A DNA stretch of 64,000 nucleotides from Chloroflexota bacterium (GCA_013112725.1 JABFFZ010000015.1:1-64000); one strand, 5' to 3'. Shown: positions 17,440 to 26,379, numbered from the stretch's first letter. Notes: generated by a model from the sequence alone, not told the origin. Program-made: numbers and translations.

Positions 17440-20400
17440 TCAACCCGGCACAAACAGATTGGGCACAATCAGCTTATCCTCTACGGCCGTACCTTCCCCA
17501 TCCAACACTGGCAGGCGACGGCCGTCACCTAGCAAATACCAGCCCACCAGCAAACGATACGCACCGGGGGCCATCTCCTGGCTCAGGGGAATGGTGTATG
17601 AATCGGGGATTGTTTGCCCCGGCTGCCAACCGCTGGTGGGGTGCGTCCCTTGCACCGGCCAGCTATCCACCTGCCCCACAATCCGGTCTTGGGCGTCCAC
17701 CACTTGCAGGAACAGGGTGTAATCCTGGTTCATGTTTGCCAGCGCCAGCCAGTTCAGTTGTACCTGCAAAACGCCACCGGGCGACAAAGCGGGGCCGCTG
17801 GTGGTTATATCCAGCAGGGCGATCTGGTCGGCATAGTTCACGGCCGTGTCTGGCAGCGCCACGCCGCTAATTTCCACCTGCCCCACCACACAGCCGGTCT
17901 GCGCGGGAGACATCCAGCCGCAATAAGACGCCGGGGCAAGGCAACGGCCGTGGCCACAATCCGCTTCATGCTGTGCCTCATAACTGGCAATCAGATTGTA
18001 TAAACCCGCCGGCAAGTCTGAGTTTAGATTTTCATACCAGATGTGGGCTGGGGGCACAGGCGGCGGCGGCGAAAATTCGGTGATTTGCCCAATAGGGCTG
18101 CTTACCGGCTGCAATTTGAATTGCAGTCCCGGATTTTCACTGCCGAACCCTGTCAGCAGCAGGGGTAGTCTGGTCTGGGAACGAATTTTGGCCGGGAAGT
18201 CGGCGCCGTTTACCAGATAGCCCCCAATTTGGGCGCGCAGCAGCCGGGATGGTAGCGCCGCCGTGTTTTCAGTGGCCGTTACTTCCATAGTGGTTACATC
18301 CTGCCAGGCCAGTTGGTTGGCCGGGGTAAAGGGGGGAGCGATGGCTACCTGGTACGTGAGGGCGCCATCATGGGTGATAACCGGGCGCGGCAGCAGGTGG
18401 TAGTCGGCCACGATCTCGCCGGGCCGCCAGGCGTTAGTGGGGTAAAAGTTATTGGCAGGGTGCTGGCTGTGGGTGGCACGGCCGTCCCCTTCGCCCCCCA
18501 CCACACGCACATACACATGCAGCACCTCGTCCACCGCTTGCGCTGCCTGCCAGTAGAGGGTGACGGCCGTGTTCCCTTCATCCCCCGCCGCCATTGGTTC
18601 CAGCGAGTAGGCCAGGAGGGTGAGGGGGCCAAATTGGGAATGGGGTAATGGGGTAATTGGGTAAACCTGTCCTGGGACTGCCGAAGGATTGGGTAATTGG
18701 GTCATTGGAGAAGTAGAGACTTCGGTGAGGGGCCCGAGGGAACGCAGGTGGTAGATGCCTTGTAGACCGGGCAGGTAACGGGCCAGGTAGACGGCTTGGT
18801 TTTGGGCCAGACGGCCGTCCACTTGTGTCCGATAGGCGGCTTCATCCGGCCAGACGGAAATGTCCAGGTCGGGGCGCAGCCCTTCCGCCACCTGCAAATA
18901 GAGCAGTGGCGCAATTTTTTCGCTATCGGCCAGGATGGCTGCGCCCTCAGCCAGGGGCAGGGCCAGCACCGCCCGCCCCCACTGTTCCAGCGGGTTTTCG
19001 CCTGACTGGTCGTTTTTTGCCCAATGGTTTACAGTCATTGTTAAGGCCGGAATCAGGGCAAAGGTCAATGCCAATGGCGCCACATCCGGCCAATGCTCGC
19101 GCCGGGCCACATCCTGTACCAGCGCCAACCCGGCCCACAGCCCGACCGCCCACCAGACGCCCCCTACCAACTGCGCCGGGATGACAAACACGGCCAGGTC
19201 AGGCACGGTGTAATTGAGAGCGTAAAAGGTATAAGCAAACCAGGTCAGCAGCAGGATGACGGCCGTTTGCCACTGCCGCCACACCATCACCACCAGCCCC
19301 AACCCGGCCAACGCCAGACCCCACCAGCCCCAATTTTCCAAAAACAACCGGCCCACAATCTGGTAGCGCACGGGATCATCCAGCCAGGCGCGCAGTTGCA
19401 GCGCCCCTTGAAAACGGCCGCCCACTACCCAGTCTACAAAGCGCGCCAGTCCCATCGCTTCTCCGTTCACTGCCTGCCAGCGCAGGGGCAGGTAGGCGTA
19501 GAGCAGCAGGGGGAGGAGGAAGGCGACGGCCGTTTTGAGCCAGAAACGGTAATCCGTAATCCATAATTCATTGTCCGTGATGCGTGATGCGTGATGGGTG
19601 GTGAGGCGGGTGGGTCGGGCAGTGAAGAGGATGGTAAGGAAGGCAGATGGTAGTAAAAGGAGGGTAGTGAGGTGGTTGGCCATACCCAGGCCAAGGGTGA
19701 AGGCCAGCGCGTAGACGTGAACAGGTGAGGGGGTGATAGGGTGAGGGGGTGGAACTCTCAATCTCCAATCTTTTATCTCCAATTTCCAATCCCCAATCTT
19801 CGCCATCAAATATAGCGCCACCATCACAATCAACGCATGGAGGGCATATACTTCGGCGATGATGGCCTGGCTCCAGAAGGTGAGGCTGAGGCCGGTAACG
19901 GCCGTGCCCAGGATGGCAGGTAGGGGATGGCGCAGCATCCGCTGTATCAGGAAATAAAGCATACTCATCGCCGCCAGCGCATACACGGCCGAAGCCAGAT
20001 TCAATCGCCAGGCCAGTGTGCCCACCGGCAGCAGGGTAAACAGTTTGCCCAGCAGCAAATACAGCGGGTAGCCGGTGGGATGGACAATGCCCAATTGGGG
20101 CGTGACCACCTGGAACTCAAACGTATCCGCCGCCCCCACGCTGGCAGACATAGTAAACAAATAGACCGGCAGCAGCGCCACCATGACCAACAACCAGCCG
20201 CCCCATTTTCCCCATCGGCGTTCATCCGTGTTTATCTGCGTCCAAATGAACACGGCCGTCAGCCACACAGTTGCGGCAAAAATCAACCGGCTGCCTGCCA
20301 GATCAACTGCCGGATTGAACAACCAGAGCAAATTGAGCAGCAGCGAGCTGAAGGCGAGCGGGGGCAATTGTCTGGCCCATTTCAGCCAGACCAGCCAGAC

Positions 20401-20595
20401 GGCATAAGCGGTGAGAGCGGCAAAGGGGAGGGCAACCAACGGCCGTGCCAGCCACAACAACTGCGGAAAAAATCCCTCATACAACAAGCGGCTTAAAGCT
20501 AACCCGGCTATGAATGCCAAAAAAAACAGGGTGAATTGACCCGCATAAAAAGGTAACCGCCCATTGTGTGACGTTGCAGCCTGGTGAACAGCCAT
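17440..20595 (-). CDS. DUF2723 (GT117-like) membrane glycosyltransferase
   Basis: The 1051-residue product has about a dozen TM segments in residues 20-520 and a large extracytoplasmic C-terminal half with two similar beta-rich stretches. The DUF2723 core is visible as SVGAADTFEFQVV followed by HPTGYPLYLLLG. This is typical of TMEM260/POMT-like lipid-linked sugar transferases. The specific sugar and target are unknown. Three intergenic-type word repeats lie in frame inside the gene: DNA around 18640-18712 (GGTAATTG words), 19548-19600 (CGTAATCC and GTGATGCG words) and 19738-19800 (CTCCAATC words). All fall in hydrophilic stretches. Confidence 0.82.
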   Translation of the reverse strand: MAVHQAATSHNGRLPFYAGQFTLFFLAFIAGLALSRLLYEGFFPQLLWLARPLVALPFAALTAYAVWLVWLKWARQLPPLAFSSLLLNLLWLFNPAVDLAGSRLIFAATVWLTAVFIWTQINTDERRWGKWGGWLLVMVALLPVYLFTMSASVGAADTFEFQVVTPQLGIVHPTGYPLYLLLGKLFTLLPVGTLAWRLNLASAVYALAAMSMLYFLIQRMLRHPLPAILGTAVTGLSLTFWSQAIIAEVYALHALIVMVALYLMAKIGDWKLEIKDWRLRVPPPHPITPSPVHVYALAFTLGLGMANHLTTLLLLPSAFLTILFTARPTRLTTHHASRITDNELWITDYRFWLKTAVAFLLPLLLYAYLPLRWQAVNGEAMGLARFVDWVVGGRFQGALQLRAWLDDPVRYQIVGRLFLENWGWWGLALAGLGLVVMVWRQWQTAVILLLTWFAYTFYALNYTVPDLAVFVIPAQLVGGVWWAVGLWAGLALVQDVARREHWPDVAPLALTFALIPALTMTVNHWAKNDQSGENPLEQWGRAVLALPLAEGAAILADSEKIAPLLYLQVAEGLRPDLDISVWPDEAAYRTQVDGRLAQNQAVYLARYLPGLQGIYHLRSLGPLTEVSTSPMTQLPNPSAVPGQVYPITPLPHSQFGPLTLLAYSLEPMAAGDEGNTAVTLYWQAAQAVDEVLHVYVRVVGGEGDGRATHSQHPANNFYPTNAWRPGEIVADYHLLPRPVITHDGALTYQVAIAPPFTPANQLAWQDVTTMEVTATENTAALPSRLLRAQIGGYLVNGADFPAKIRSQTRLPLLLTGFGSENPGLQFKLQPVSSPIGQITEFSPPPPVPPAHIWYENLNSDLPAGLYNLIASYEAQHEADCGHGRCLAPASYCGWMSPAQTGCVVGQVEISGVALPDTAVNYADQIALLDITTSGPALSPGGVLQVQLNWLALANMNQDYTLFLQVVDAQDRIVGQVDSWPVQGTHPTSGWQPGQTIPDSYTIPLSQEMAPGAYRLLVGWYLLGDGRRLPVLDGEGTAVEDKLIVPNLFVPG

Positions 20596-20610
20596 AGGCC
20601 GCCAATTGTA

Positions 20611-20628
20611 TCACCACAATCGTGGTGA
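20611..20628. promoter_or_regulatory. short palindrome between divergent genes
   Basis: TCACCAC-AATC-GTGGTGA is a 7-bp inverted repeat in the 191-nt gap between the glycosyltransferase and haloperoxidase genes. It could be an operator or a hairpin; nothing else recognisable is seen in the gap. Confidence 0.35.
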
Positions 20629-20786
20629 ACCCTACCGGATGGTAGTCGCTTCCCCTGTCAATAGTCATATTTGACTTGTACCATTAGCCAGATTACATTT
20701 TCTGCCATCGTCTGATATATCTATAACGTCTACATGGATTCTCTGATCCGGTAAATTTAGAGAACAGGCTTGTCTGAGGAAATCCC

Positions 20787-22532
20787 ATGAAATCTTATGT
20801 ACATTCATCAATCGCATTCGGCAAATGGATACTGCTACTGATCGCCATCGTTTGGCTGGTAGCTTGCCAGGGTCAGGGCACGGCCGTACAGAATATGGGC
20901 GTAGAGCAACCGGGTTCTACCACTTCTGGCCTGCTTTCAGTAGCCGAGGTCAGGTCGCCAACATTGCCACGGGCCGATGGGCTGCCCGAACCCCCGGCCA
21001 ACCTGGTGGTGTTGTGGAATGAGGCGATGCTGGCGGCTGTGCGCAATGGCGTGCCCCGGCCGACGGTGACGGCGCGGGCGCTCTATATGACCCACGCTGC
21101 TATGTATGACGCCTGGGCGCTGTATGATGACACGGCCGTGCCCACCGTCCTCGATCCCGCGCTCAAACGCCCCGCCGCCGAACACAATGATGTCTACAAA
21201 GGGGCGGCGGTCAGCCAGGCTGCTTACCATATGCTGATCACCCTCTATCCTGACCACGAGAAGAAAACCTACGCCTTTAGCAATTTACTGAATGCGTTGG
21301 GCTACAAGATTGTCATGGAGGCAGACGCCACTACCCCGGCAGGACTTGGCTATATGGCCGCGCAGGCTGTGTTGGCCGACCGCGCCGACGATGGCGCCAA
21401 CGCCGCCAATAATTACGCCGATCTTACCTCGGCTATCTACCCTGAACTGTATGTGGTCTGGAACAGCGCCGACCCCAACGCCGACAACGCCCCCGGACAT
21501 GCCGGGTTCAATCCCAATCATTGGCAGCCGCTGCGGGTTCCCACGGGCGAACTGACCGATGCGGCCGGTTGGCCTGTGGCTGACCATGCAAATCCGGCCA
21601 CGTACCGGGACCAGGTGTTTCTGACGCCGCATTGGGGGGCGGTACGGCCGTTTGCCCTCAGCAGCGGCGACCAATTCCGTCCCCAAATGCCGCCTCAGGC
21701 CGGCTCCACCGAACCGTACACCGACGCCCTGGGCCAGACCATGACCCACGACGAAGCGTACCATCAACAGGTGGACGAAATCCTGCACATCAGCGCCATG
21801 CTAACTGACGAACAGAAAGTGATTGCCGAATACTGGGCCGATGGGCCGCGCTCGGAGACGCCGCCCGGCCACTGGAATGCCCTGGCGCATGGCATCTCCT
21901 TTCGTGATAATCATGGCATTGATGAGGATGTGAAGCTCTATTTTGCCCTCAATGGGGCCTTGTTTGACGCCAGTATTGCTGCCTGGGAAGCCAAACGTAC
22001 TTATGATTATGTGCGCCCGGCGTCGGCCATCCAGCACAAATATGCCGGGCAGATGATTGAGGCGTGGGGCGGCCCCAACCAGGGCACGCAGTGGATTCCC
22101 GGTGAGACGTGGCGGCCATACCAAAGCCTGACCTTTGTGACGCCGCCGTTTGCCGAATACGTATCCGGGCACAGCACCTTTAGCGCCGCTGCCGCCGAGG
22201 TGCTGACCCGCTTTACCGGCAGCAACCAGTTTTATGATGGCGTTACCATGTTGTATGATGAGGATTTTAACCGGGACGGCATTCCCGATTTGTTGGGGCA
22301 GCATGTGGTTCCCATTGGCGGCAATATGTTTGAAAACAGCCCGGCAGAAGTGGTGACGCTGCAATGGGATACTTTCCAGGAGGCAGCCGACGAGGCGGCT
22401 GTGTCCCGACGGTACGGCGGCATCCATTTCCAGGACGGCGACCTGTTTGCCCGGCGGATGGGCACATCTATTGGGGCGCAGGCTTATACCCTGGCAGAGC
22501 AGTATTGGACGGGGCAGGAGGTACGGCCGTAA
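20787..22532 (+). CDS. vanadium haloperoxidase-like (PAP2 superfamily) lipoprotein
   Basis: The 581-residue product has a lipoprotein-type signal (LVAC at about 24-27) and an SD (GAGGA) just before the ATG. The N-terminal half has the helical region usual for vanadium chloroperoxidase relatives (ARALYMTHAAMYDAW). The C-terminal half has PAP2-type residues: KRTYDYVRPASAI, then EYVSGHSTFSAA with the key Ser-Gly-His, and SRRYGGIHF with Arg and His near the vanadate or phosphate site. It may be a haloperoxidase or a secreted phosphatase; the sequence alone does not decide. Its position near phosphate genes makes phosphatase plausible (inference). Confidence 0.82.
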   Translation: MKSYVHSSIAFGKWILLLIAIVWLVACQGQGTAVQNMGVEQPGSTTSGLLSVAEVRSPTLPRADGLPEPPANLVVLWNEAMLAAVRNGVPRPTVTARALYMTHAAMYDAWALYDDTAVPTVLDPALKRPAAEHNDVYKGAAVSQAAYHMLITLYPDHEKKTYAFSNLLNALGYKIVMEADATTPAGLGYMAAQAVLADRADDGANAANNYADLTSAIYPELYVVWNSADPNADNAPGHAGFNPNHWQPLRVPTGELTDAAGWPVADHANPATYRDQVFLTPHWGAVRPFALSSGDQFRPQMPPQAGSTEPYTDALGQTMTHDEAYHQQVDEILHISAMLTDEQKVIAEYWADGPRSETPPGHWNALAHGISFRDNHGIDEDVKLYFALNGALFDASIAAWEAKRTYDYVRPASAIQHKYAGQMIEAWGGPNQGTQWIPGETWRPYQSLTFVTPPFAEYVSGHSTFSAAAAEVLTRFTGSNQFYDGVTMLYDEDFNRDGIPDLLGQHVVPIGGNMFENSPAEVVTLQWDTFQEAADEAAVSRRYGGIHFQDGDLFARRMGTSIGAQAYTLAEQYWTGQEVRP

Positions 22533-22545
22533 CCATAACTTGATA

Positions 22546-22598
22546 GCGCCAGGCACGGGGCAGTTCGTCTTTGGTTGGCTCCGACCTGTGCCTGGCGC
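22546..22598. repeat. inverted repeat GCGCCAGGCAC
   Basis: GCGCCAGGCAC and GTGCCTGGCGC pair over 11 bp around a 31-base loop, between the haloperoxidase gene and menH. It belongs to the GCCAGGCA family, also seen near 3841, 11480 and 36598. Confidence 0.7.
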
Positions 22599-22609
22599 CG
22601 CCACTCTTT

Positions 22610-23413
22610 ATGCTATACCTGTCCATCAATGGCGTTACCTATTATGTAGAAATACATGGGGCGGGACGGCCGTTGCTATTGTTGCATGGTTTTACCGGCA
22701 GTTCCCAAAACTGGCAGCCCATCTTGCCAGGGTTAACCGGCCATCATCAGGTGATCCTGGTAGATGTGTTGGGTCACGGCCGTACTGCTTCCCCGCCCGG
22801 TGAAAACCGCTATGCTATAGAGCGGGTGGCGGCTGACCTGATTGTTCTTATAGATCAATTAGGATATGCGGAGACGGGGATATTGGGGTATTCGATGGGG
22901 GGGCGATTGGCGTTGTTTACGGCCGTGACCTACCCCCACCGCATCACCCACCTGATTCTGGAAAGCGCATCGCCTGGTTTACCCACCGCTGCCGAACGGC
23001 AGGCGCGGGTGGCCCAAGACCGGGAATTAGCTGACTGGATTGAGATCAACGGCATTGAAGCGTTTGTCAATCGGTGGGAGCAACTGCCCTTGTGGGCCAG
23101 CCAGCAGCAGCTATCACCGGAAATCCAGCAGCAACTTCATCAACAGCGGCTACAAAACAATCCGACGGGGTTGGCAAACAGTTTGCGCGGCATGGGTACC
23201 GGGATGCAGCCCTCGCTCTGGGAGCATCTACCTGCCTTGGCGATACCCACATTACTGCTGGTGGGCAAACTGGACACAAAGTTTGTGACCATTAACCGGC
23301 AAATGGCAGCCTTATTACCCAACGCTCACCTGGAGATTGTGCCTGGGGTGGGGCATACGGTGCATTTGGAACGGCCGTTGGCCTGGCAAGAAGCCGTCAC
23401 CCGTAATCCGTAA
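22610..23413 (+). CDS. menH: alpha/beta hydrolase, MenH-like (SHCHC synthase)
   Basis: From the ATG at 22610 the product is 267 residues, normal for MenH. Visible motifs are the oxyanion region LLLHGFTGSSQNW, LGHGRTASP, nucleophile GYSMGGRLAL, ESASPGL, ELPLWASQ-type spacing, and catalytic His in GVGHTVHLE. MenH makes SHCHC in menaquinone synthesis. Other men genes are not in the window, so a general hydrolase is possible. The last residues, TRNP and the stop, come from the CGTAATCCGTAA repeat. Confidence 0.72.
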   Translation: MLYLSINGVTYYVEIHGAGRPLLLLHGFTGSSQNWQPILPGLTGHHQVILVDVLGHGRTASPPGENRYAIERVAADLIVLIDQLGYAETGILGYSMGGRLALFTAVTYPHRITHLILESASPGLPTAAERQARVAQDRELADWIEINGIEAFVNRWEQLPLWASQQQLSPEIQQQLHQQRLQNNPTGLANSLRGMGTGMQPSLWEHLPALAIPTLLLVGKLDTKFVTINRQMAALLPNAHLEIVPGVGHTVHLERPLAWQEAVTRNP

Positions 23414-23469
23414 CCCGTGAACTGTAATTCGGATAACGGATAACGGATTACGCATTACGCATTACGCAT
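23401..23469. repeat. iterated-word hairpin (CGTAATCC / GGATAACGGATTACG family)
   Basis: CGTAATCCGTAACCCGTGAA on the left is mirrored by GGATAACGGATTACGCATTA on the right, with three tandem CGCATTA copies. It lies between the convergent menH and second phoU genes and forms the 3' end of menH. Confidence 0.75.
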
Positions 23470-24143
23470 TACGGATACGGCTCCGACGGCGCCTCTTCTA
23501 CCACACCAGACGCCGCAAAAATCGCTCGTTCGGCAATGTTTGTCGCCCGGTCGCCAATGCGCTCCAGGTTTTGCCCGACTAGCAGCAGCGTGGTAGCGCG
23601 GGGGATATAGTCGTCATCTCGCATATCCTGCAACGTTTCCCGGATCAATTCTGCATAACGGGCATCTATGCGGTCGTCATCGGCCATCACCAGCCGCGCC
23701 AGGTCTTCGTCGCGCTGCAAAAAAGCCAGCACTGCTTCATGCACCATATCACGGGCACGTTGGGCCATCGCCGGTAATTTATAAAGCGACGTGAACGGCC
23801 TATCAGCGTCCACCCGCAGCACTAGCCGGGCGATGTTCACCGCGTGATCGCCAATCCGCTCCAATTCCAGGGCCACGTACACGGCCGTCATAATTGCCCG
23901 CAAATCCCCGGCCATCGGCTGCTGCGTGGCAATGGCTTGCAGCGCCAGCTTTTCCACCTGGTAGCGCAATCCATTCACCTGTGCATCCTGGTTAATGATC
24001 TGGCGCTCCACTTCCCCGTCCCGCTCCAGAAGCGCCTGCACCGCCTGCGCAGTAGCCTCCTCCACCAGATGACTCATCTGTTGGATGGTCTGATTAAGTA
24101 CATCAATATCTTTTTCCAGTAATGAACGTTTCTGAAAATTCAT
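23469..24143 (-). CDS. phoU: PhoU family protein, second copy
   Basis: The 224-residue product has the two-repeat PhoU layout: ATQQPMAGDLRAI, YVALELERIGDHAVNIARL and LVGQNLERIGDRATNIAERA. It is not next to a pst gene here. It differs clearly from the PhoU encoded at 3920, so it is an independent paralogue. It may serve the rightward Pst set, which has no phoU of its own (inference). Confidence 0.92.
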   Translation of the reverse strand: MNFQKRSLLEKDIDVLNQTIQQMSHLVEEATAQAVQALLERDGEVERQIINQDAQVNGLRYQVEKLALQAIATQQPMAGDLRAIMTAVYVALELERIGDHAVNIARLVLRVDADRPFTSLYKLPAMAQRARDMVHEAVLAFLQRDEDLARLVMADDDRIDARYAELIRETLQDMRDDDYIPRATTLLLVGQNLERIGDRATNIAERAIFAASGVVEEAPSEPYP

Positions 24144-24277
24144 TTCTCCTCCTTGGATTGTTCACGCAAAGGCGCCAATGGGCCAAGATGAAAAAAAGCT
24201 TTCGGTGAAATCTGGGTTGATTGTATAATCAGGCAACCCTGCTTTCAATGACAGATGGCAGGTTTCATCCATGATCT

Positions 24278-24640
24278 ATGAACCCTGAGATGAAAAGCGA
24301 CTACGATTCACCGTGGAAGGTCATCATCGAGCGGTACTTTCCCGACTTTATGGCCTTTTTCTTCCCCGCAGCCCACGCGGACATAGATTGGCAGCGGGGC
24401 TACACATTTCTGGACCAGGAATTGCAGCAAATCACTCCAGAGGCAGAAATTGGGGTGCGCCGGGTGGACAAACTGTGAAACTGCTAGACTACGAAACAAA
24501 GCAGTCCACATTGGCCGAAAGCAACAATCCTTTTTCGGTGGTTGTACTGGCGCATTTGCAGACGATGAAGACACGCCGTCAACCAGAAGAGCGGTATATA
24601 GCCAAGTTAAATCTGGCTAAAATGTTGGTGGATGTGAATG
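24278..24640 (+). pseudogene. remnant of an Rpn/transposase-like PD-(D/E)XK nuclease
   Basis: The first 66 codons (24278-24478) read SPWKVIIERYFPDFMAFFFP and IDWQRGYTFLDQELQ. This is the start of a common cyanobacterial and Chloroflexota Rpn-like nuclease family. After the stop, another frame (about 24476-24640) resumes with a later part of the same family (LLDYE, NNPFSVVVLAHL). The catalytic middle is missing, so the gene has an internal deletion and is dead. Its remnant abuts the DCC gene that starts at 24644. Confidence 0.65.
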
Positions 24641-24643
24641 AGA

Positions 24644-25033
24644 ATGACAAAAAATGCGCCTTTGCTCATTTATGATGGTGACTGTGGCTTTTGAGAAAAG
24701 TCGGCGCGTCTGGTGCAGACGTGGACAAAGGGCCGCGTTGCCATTTCTCCCTGGCAAATGATACCAGAGCAAATGGCGGCCTTGGGACTGTCTGATGTAG
24801 ATGGCATGACGCAGGTGTGGTTTGTGGATACCGACGGCCGTCTCCGCGGCGGCGCAGCAGCAGTCAATGGGGCGCTGCGTTATGTGTGGTGGGCACGGCC
24901 GTTTACCTGGCTCTACTCCCTACCCGGCATCAAACAGCTACAAGAGCGGGTTTACCGCTGGGTAGCCACCAACCGCTACCGGTTGCCCGGCGGCTCGGCC
25001 CAATGCCGGTTCGATGACAAGATGAGCAGGTGA
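24644..25033 (+). CDS. DCC-family thiol-disulfide oxidoreductase with in-frame TGA in CxxC
   Basis: Read from ATG 24644 to TGA 25031-25033 the frame gives 129 residues with one internal TGA at 24692-24694. The N-terminus is LLIYDGDCGF-TGA-EKSARL. The DCC family has D-x-x-C-x-x-C here, so TGA replaces the second redox Cys (residue 17). The rest of the domain is intact (TKGRVAISPWQ, VWFVDTDGRL, NRYRLPGGSAQC). A hairpin follows: CGCGTCT-GGTGC-AGACGTG, with its loop 17 nt after the TGA. This matches the spacing of bacterial SECIS elements. Either a selenoprotein or a recently broken gene; 24713 is an alternative internal GTG start. Confidence 0.6.
24701..24726 (+). promoter_or_regulatory. candidate bacterial SECIS-like hairpin
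   Basis: Downstream of the in-frame TGA, CGCGTCT pairs with AGACGTG (7 bp including one wobble) around loop GGTGC at 24712-24716. GTC/GAC extends the stem past a two-base bulge. A G-starting apical loop 16-37 nt after UGA is the published bacterial SECIS pattern. The hairpin lies within coding sequence, as expected. Confidence 0.4.
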
Positions 25034-25048
25034 AGAGGTGATGGGGAG

Positions 25049-25083
25049 GTTAATTACTCAATTACCCAATTACTCAATTACCG
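25049..25083. repeat. AATTACTC/AATTACCC word array
   Basis: Four tandem words (AATTACTCAATTACCCAATT and onward) overlap the last codons of the minus-strand propeller gene. It belongs to the TAATTGGG family, but a clear opposite arm is missing. Confidence 0.6.
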
Positions 25084-26256
25084 AATCCACGCAGGCAAAA
25101 TACCATTTTCCACCAGGGGCGTAACGGCCCCGGTGCTGACTTCCAGCAGCGCGATTTGCGGGGGGGTGGTGCGGTTGGTGGTGTCAAATTGTTGGAAGAG
25201 CAGGTAACGGCCGTCTGGCGACCAGACCGGCGGCCCATGATGAATGGTGAGGGAGTCTGTCAACGGCCGTGCCTCCGTCCCATCCGCCCGCATCAACCAC
25301 AACTGCCGCCCGGCGGTGGTGCGGACGGGTTTGCGGCCAAAAGCGATCCAGTTCCCATCTGGCGACCAGGACGGGTTGGCGTCATCCACATTACCCGTCT
25401 CGCTGAGTAAAGGATGCCATTCGTTATTGGTATTGCCCCGATAGAGGTGGATGGCCTGGGCAAAATCGTGGCTGTGTTCGGCATGGCCGGTCTGGTTGTC
25501 GTCGCCATGGTAAACGAGCAGGTCAAAATCGCTGAACAAAAATTGGGAGATAGTGGGATGCCACACGGCCGTGTTGCCCAACAAATTTGTCACCTTCTGC
25601 TGCGTACCCACGCCAAAAGCATACAGCACCGTTTCCTCGTTGAGCGGGTCGGCATAACTGAGCCATTGGCCATCGGCGGAGATGGCCGCGTTCTGGCTGA
25701 CGGCCGTCGCCTCTTGCAGCACCGTCACCGTCTCCCCCGTTTGTGTATCCAGCCACCACAGCCGGGGGGTGTTGCCTTCGCGTCGTTCGTAAATGAGGCG
25801 ACGGCCGTCCGGGTGCCACACCATCTGCCCACACACCGCCTCCACGCAGGTGAGCAGGGTACGGATGTTGCTGGCGGTACGGCCGTTCCAATCCAATAAT
25901 TTCAAGGTTGTGCCGCCGTCGGCGTTTTGGGTGGCGTAGGCAACGGCCGTGCCGGTAGGCGACACCGCAAAATCGAGTACATCCTCCGGTTCGGTGGTTA
26001 ACTGGTTAACCCTCTCCCCGGCAGGTGTGTTGCTTACAAATAGTTGCCACACCCCACTGGTGTCTTCGCGCAAAAAGGCCACCTGCGGCAGGCGCGGCGG
26101 CAGCGTTTGCCGCCCGGTAAACTGGTTGTAAAAGGTGATGAGGATGACGCCCAGAAAAGAGACGAAGATGAGCAGGGTCACGGCCGTAGTTATCAACCGC
26201 CCCCACTTGCCCGGTTTGCCCGTCTCTTCAACCTCATCCGATTCCCACTCTGCCAT
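25078..26256 (-). CDS. membrane-anchored TolB/WD40-like beta-propeller protein
   Basis: The 392-residue product has an acidic cytoplasmic N-terminus and one TM (about residues 23-43). The external propeller has repeated SPDG/WHPDG motifs (WHPDGRRLIYERR, SWSPDGNWIAFG, WSPDGRYLLFQQ). No enzymatic motif is seen. It is transcribed towards the DCC gene. Its role is unknown; the style matches the propeller lipoproteins encoded at 662 and 36667. Confidence 0.8.
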   Translation of the reverse strand: MAEWESDEVEETGKPGKWGRLITTAVTLLIFVSFLGVILITFYNQFTGRQTLPPRLPQVAFLREDTSGVWQLFVSNTPAGERVNQLTTEPEDVLDFAVSPTGTAVAYATQNADGGTTLKLLDWNGRTASNIRTLLTCVEAVCGQMVWHPDGRRLIYERREGNTPRLWWLDTQTGETVTVLQEATAVSQNAAISADGQWLSYADPLNEETVLYAFGVGTQQKVTNLLGNTAVWHPTISQFLFSDFDLLVYHGDDNQTGHAEHSHDFAQAIHLYRGNTNNEWHPLLSETGNVDDANPSWSPDGNWIAFGRKPVRTTAGRQLWLMRADGTEARPLTDSLTIHHGPPVWSPDGRYLLFQQFDTTNRTTPPQIALLEVSTGAVTPLVENGILPAWIR

Positions 26257-26325
26257 ACCGTAATGCTACCTCATCCCCTTTCAATCAAGTATAGTTAGGC
26301 CCATTGCCTTAGTAAGCATTCAGTT

Positions 26326-26371
26326 TACCGATGACCGATACCTGGTTACCGATAACTGGTAACCAACCTGG
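26326..26371. repeat. iterated-word hairpin (ACCGATAACTGGT family)
   Basis: TTTACCGATGACCGATACCTGGTTACCG and its partial inverse (CGATAACTGGTAACC) lie between divergent genes. The GATAACCG word also occurs at 29316 and 32305. Confidence 0.6.
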
Positions 26372-26379
26372 AAACGAAT

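Noticed and set aside
20596..20786. RNA gene in the glycosyltransferase-haloperoxidase gap
   Set aside because: Only a 7-bp palindrome is found; no cloverleaf or conserved RNA motif. No tRNA or rRNA was seen anywhere in the window.
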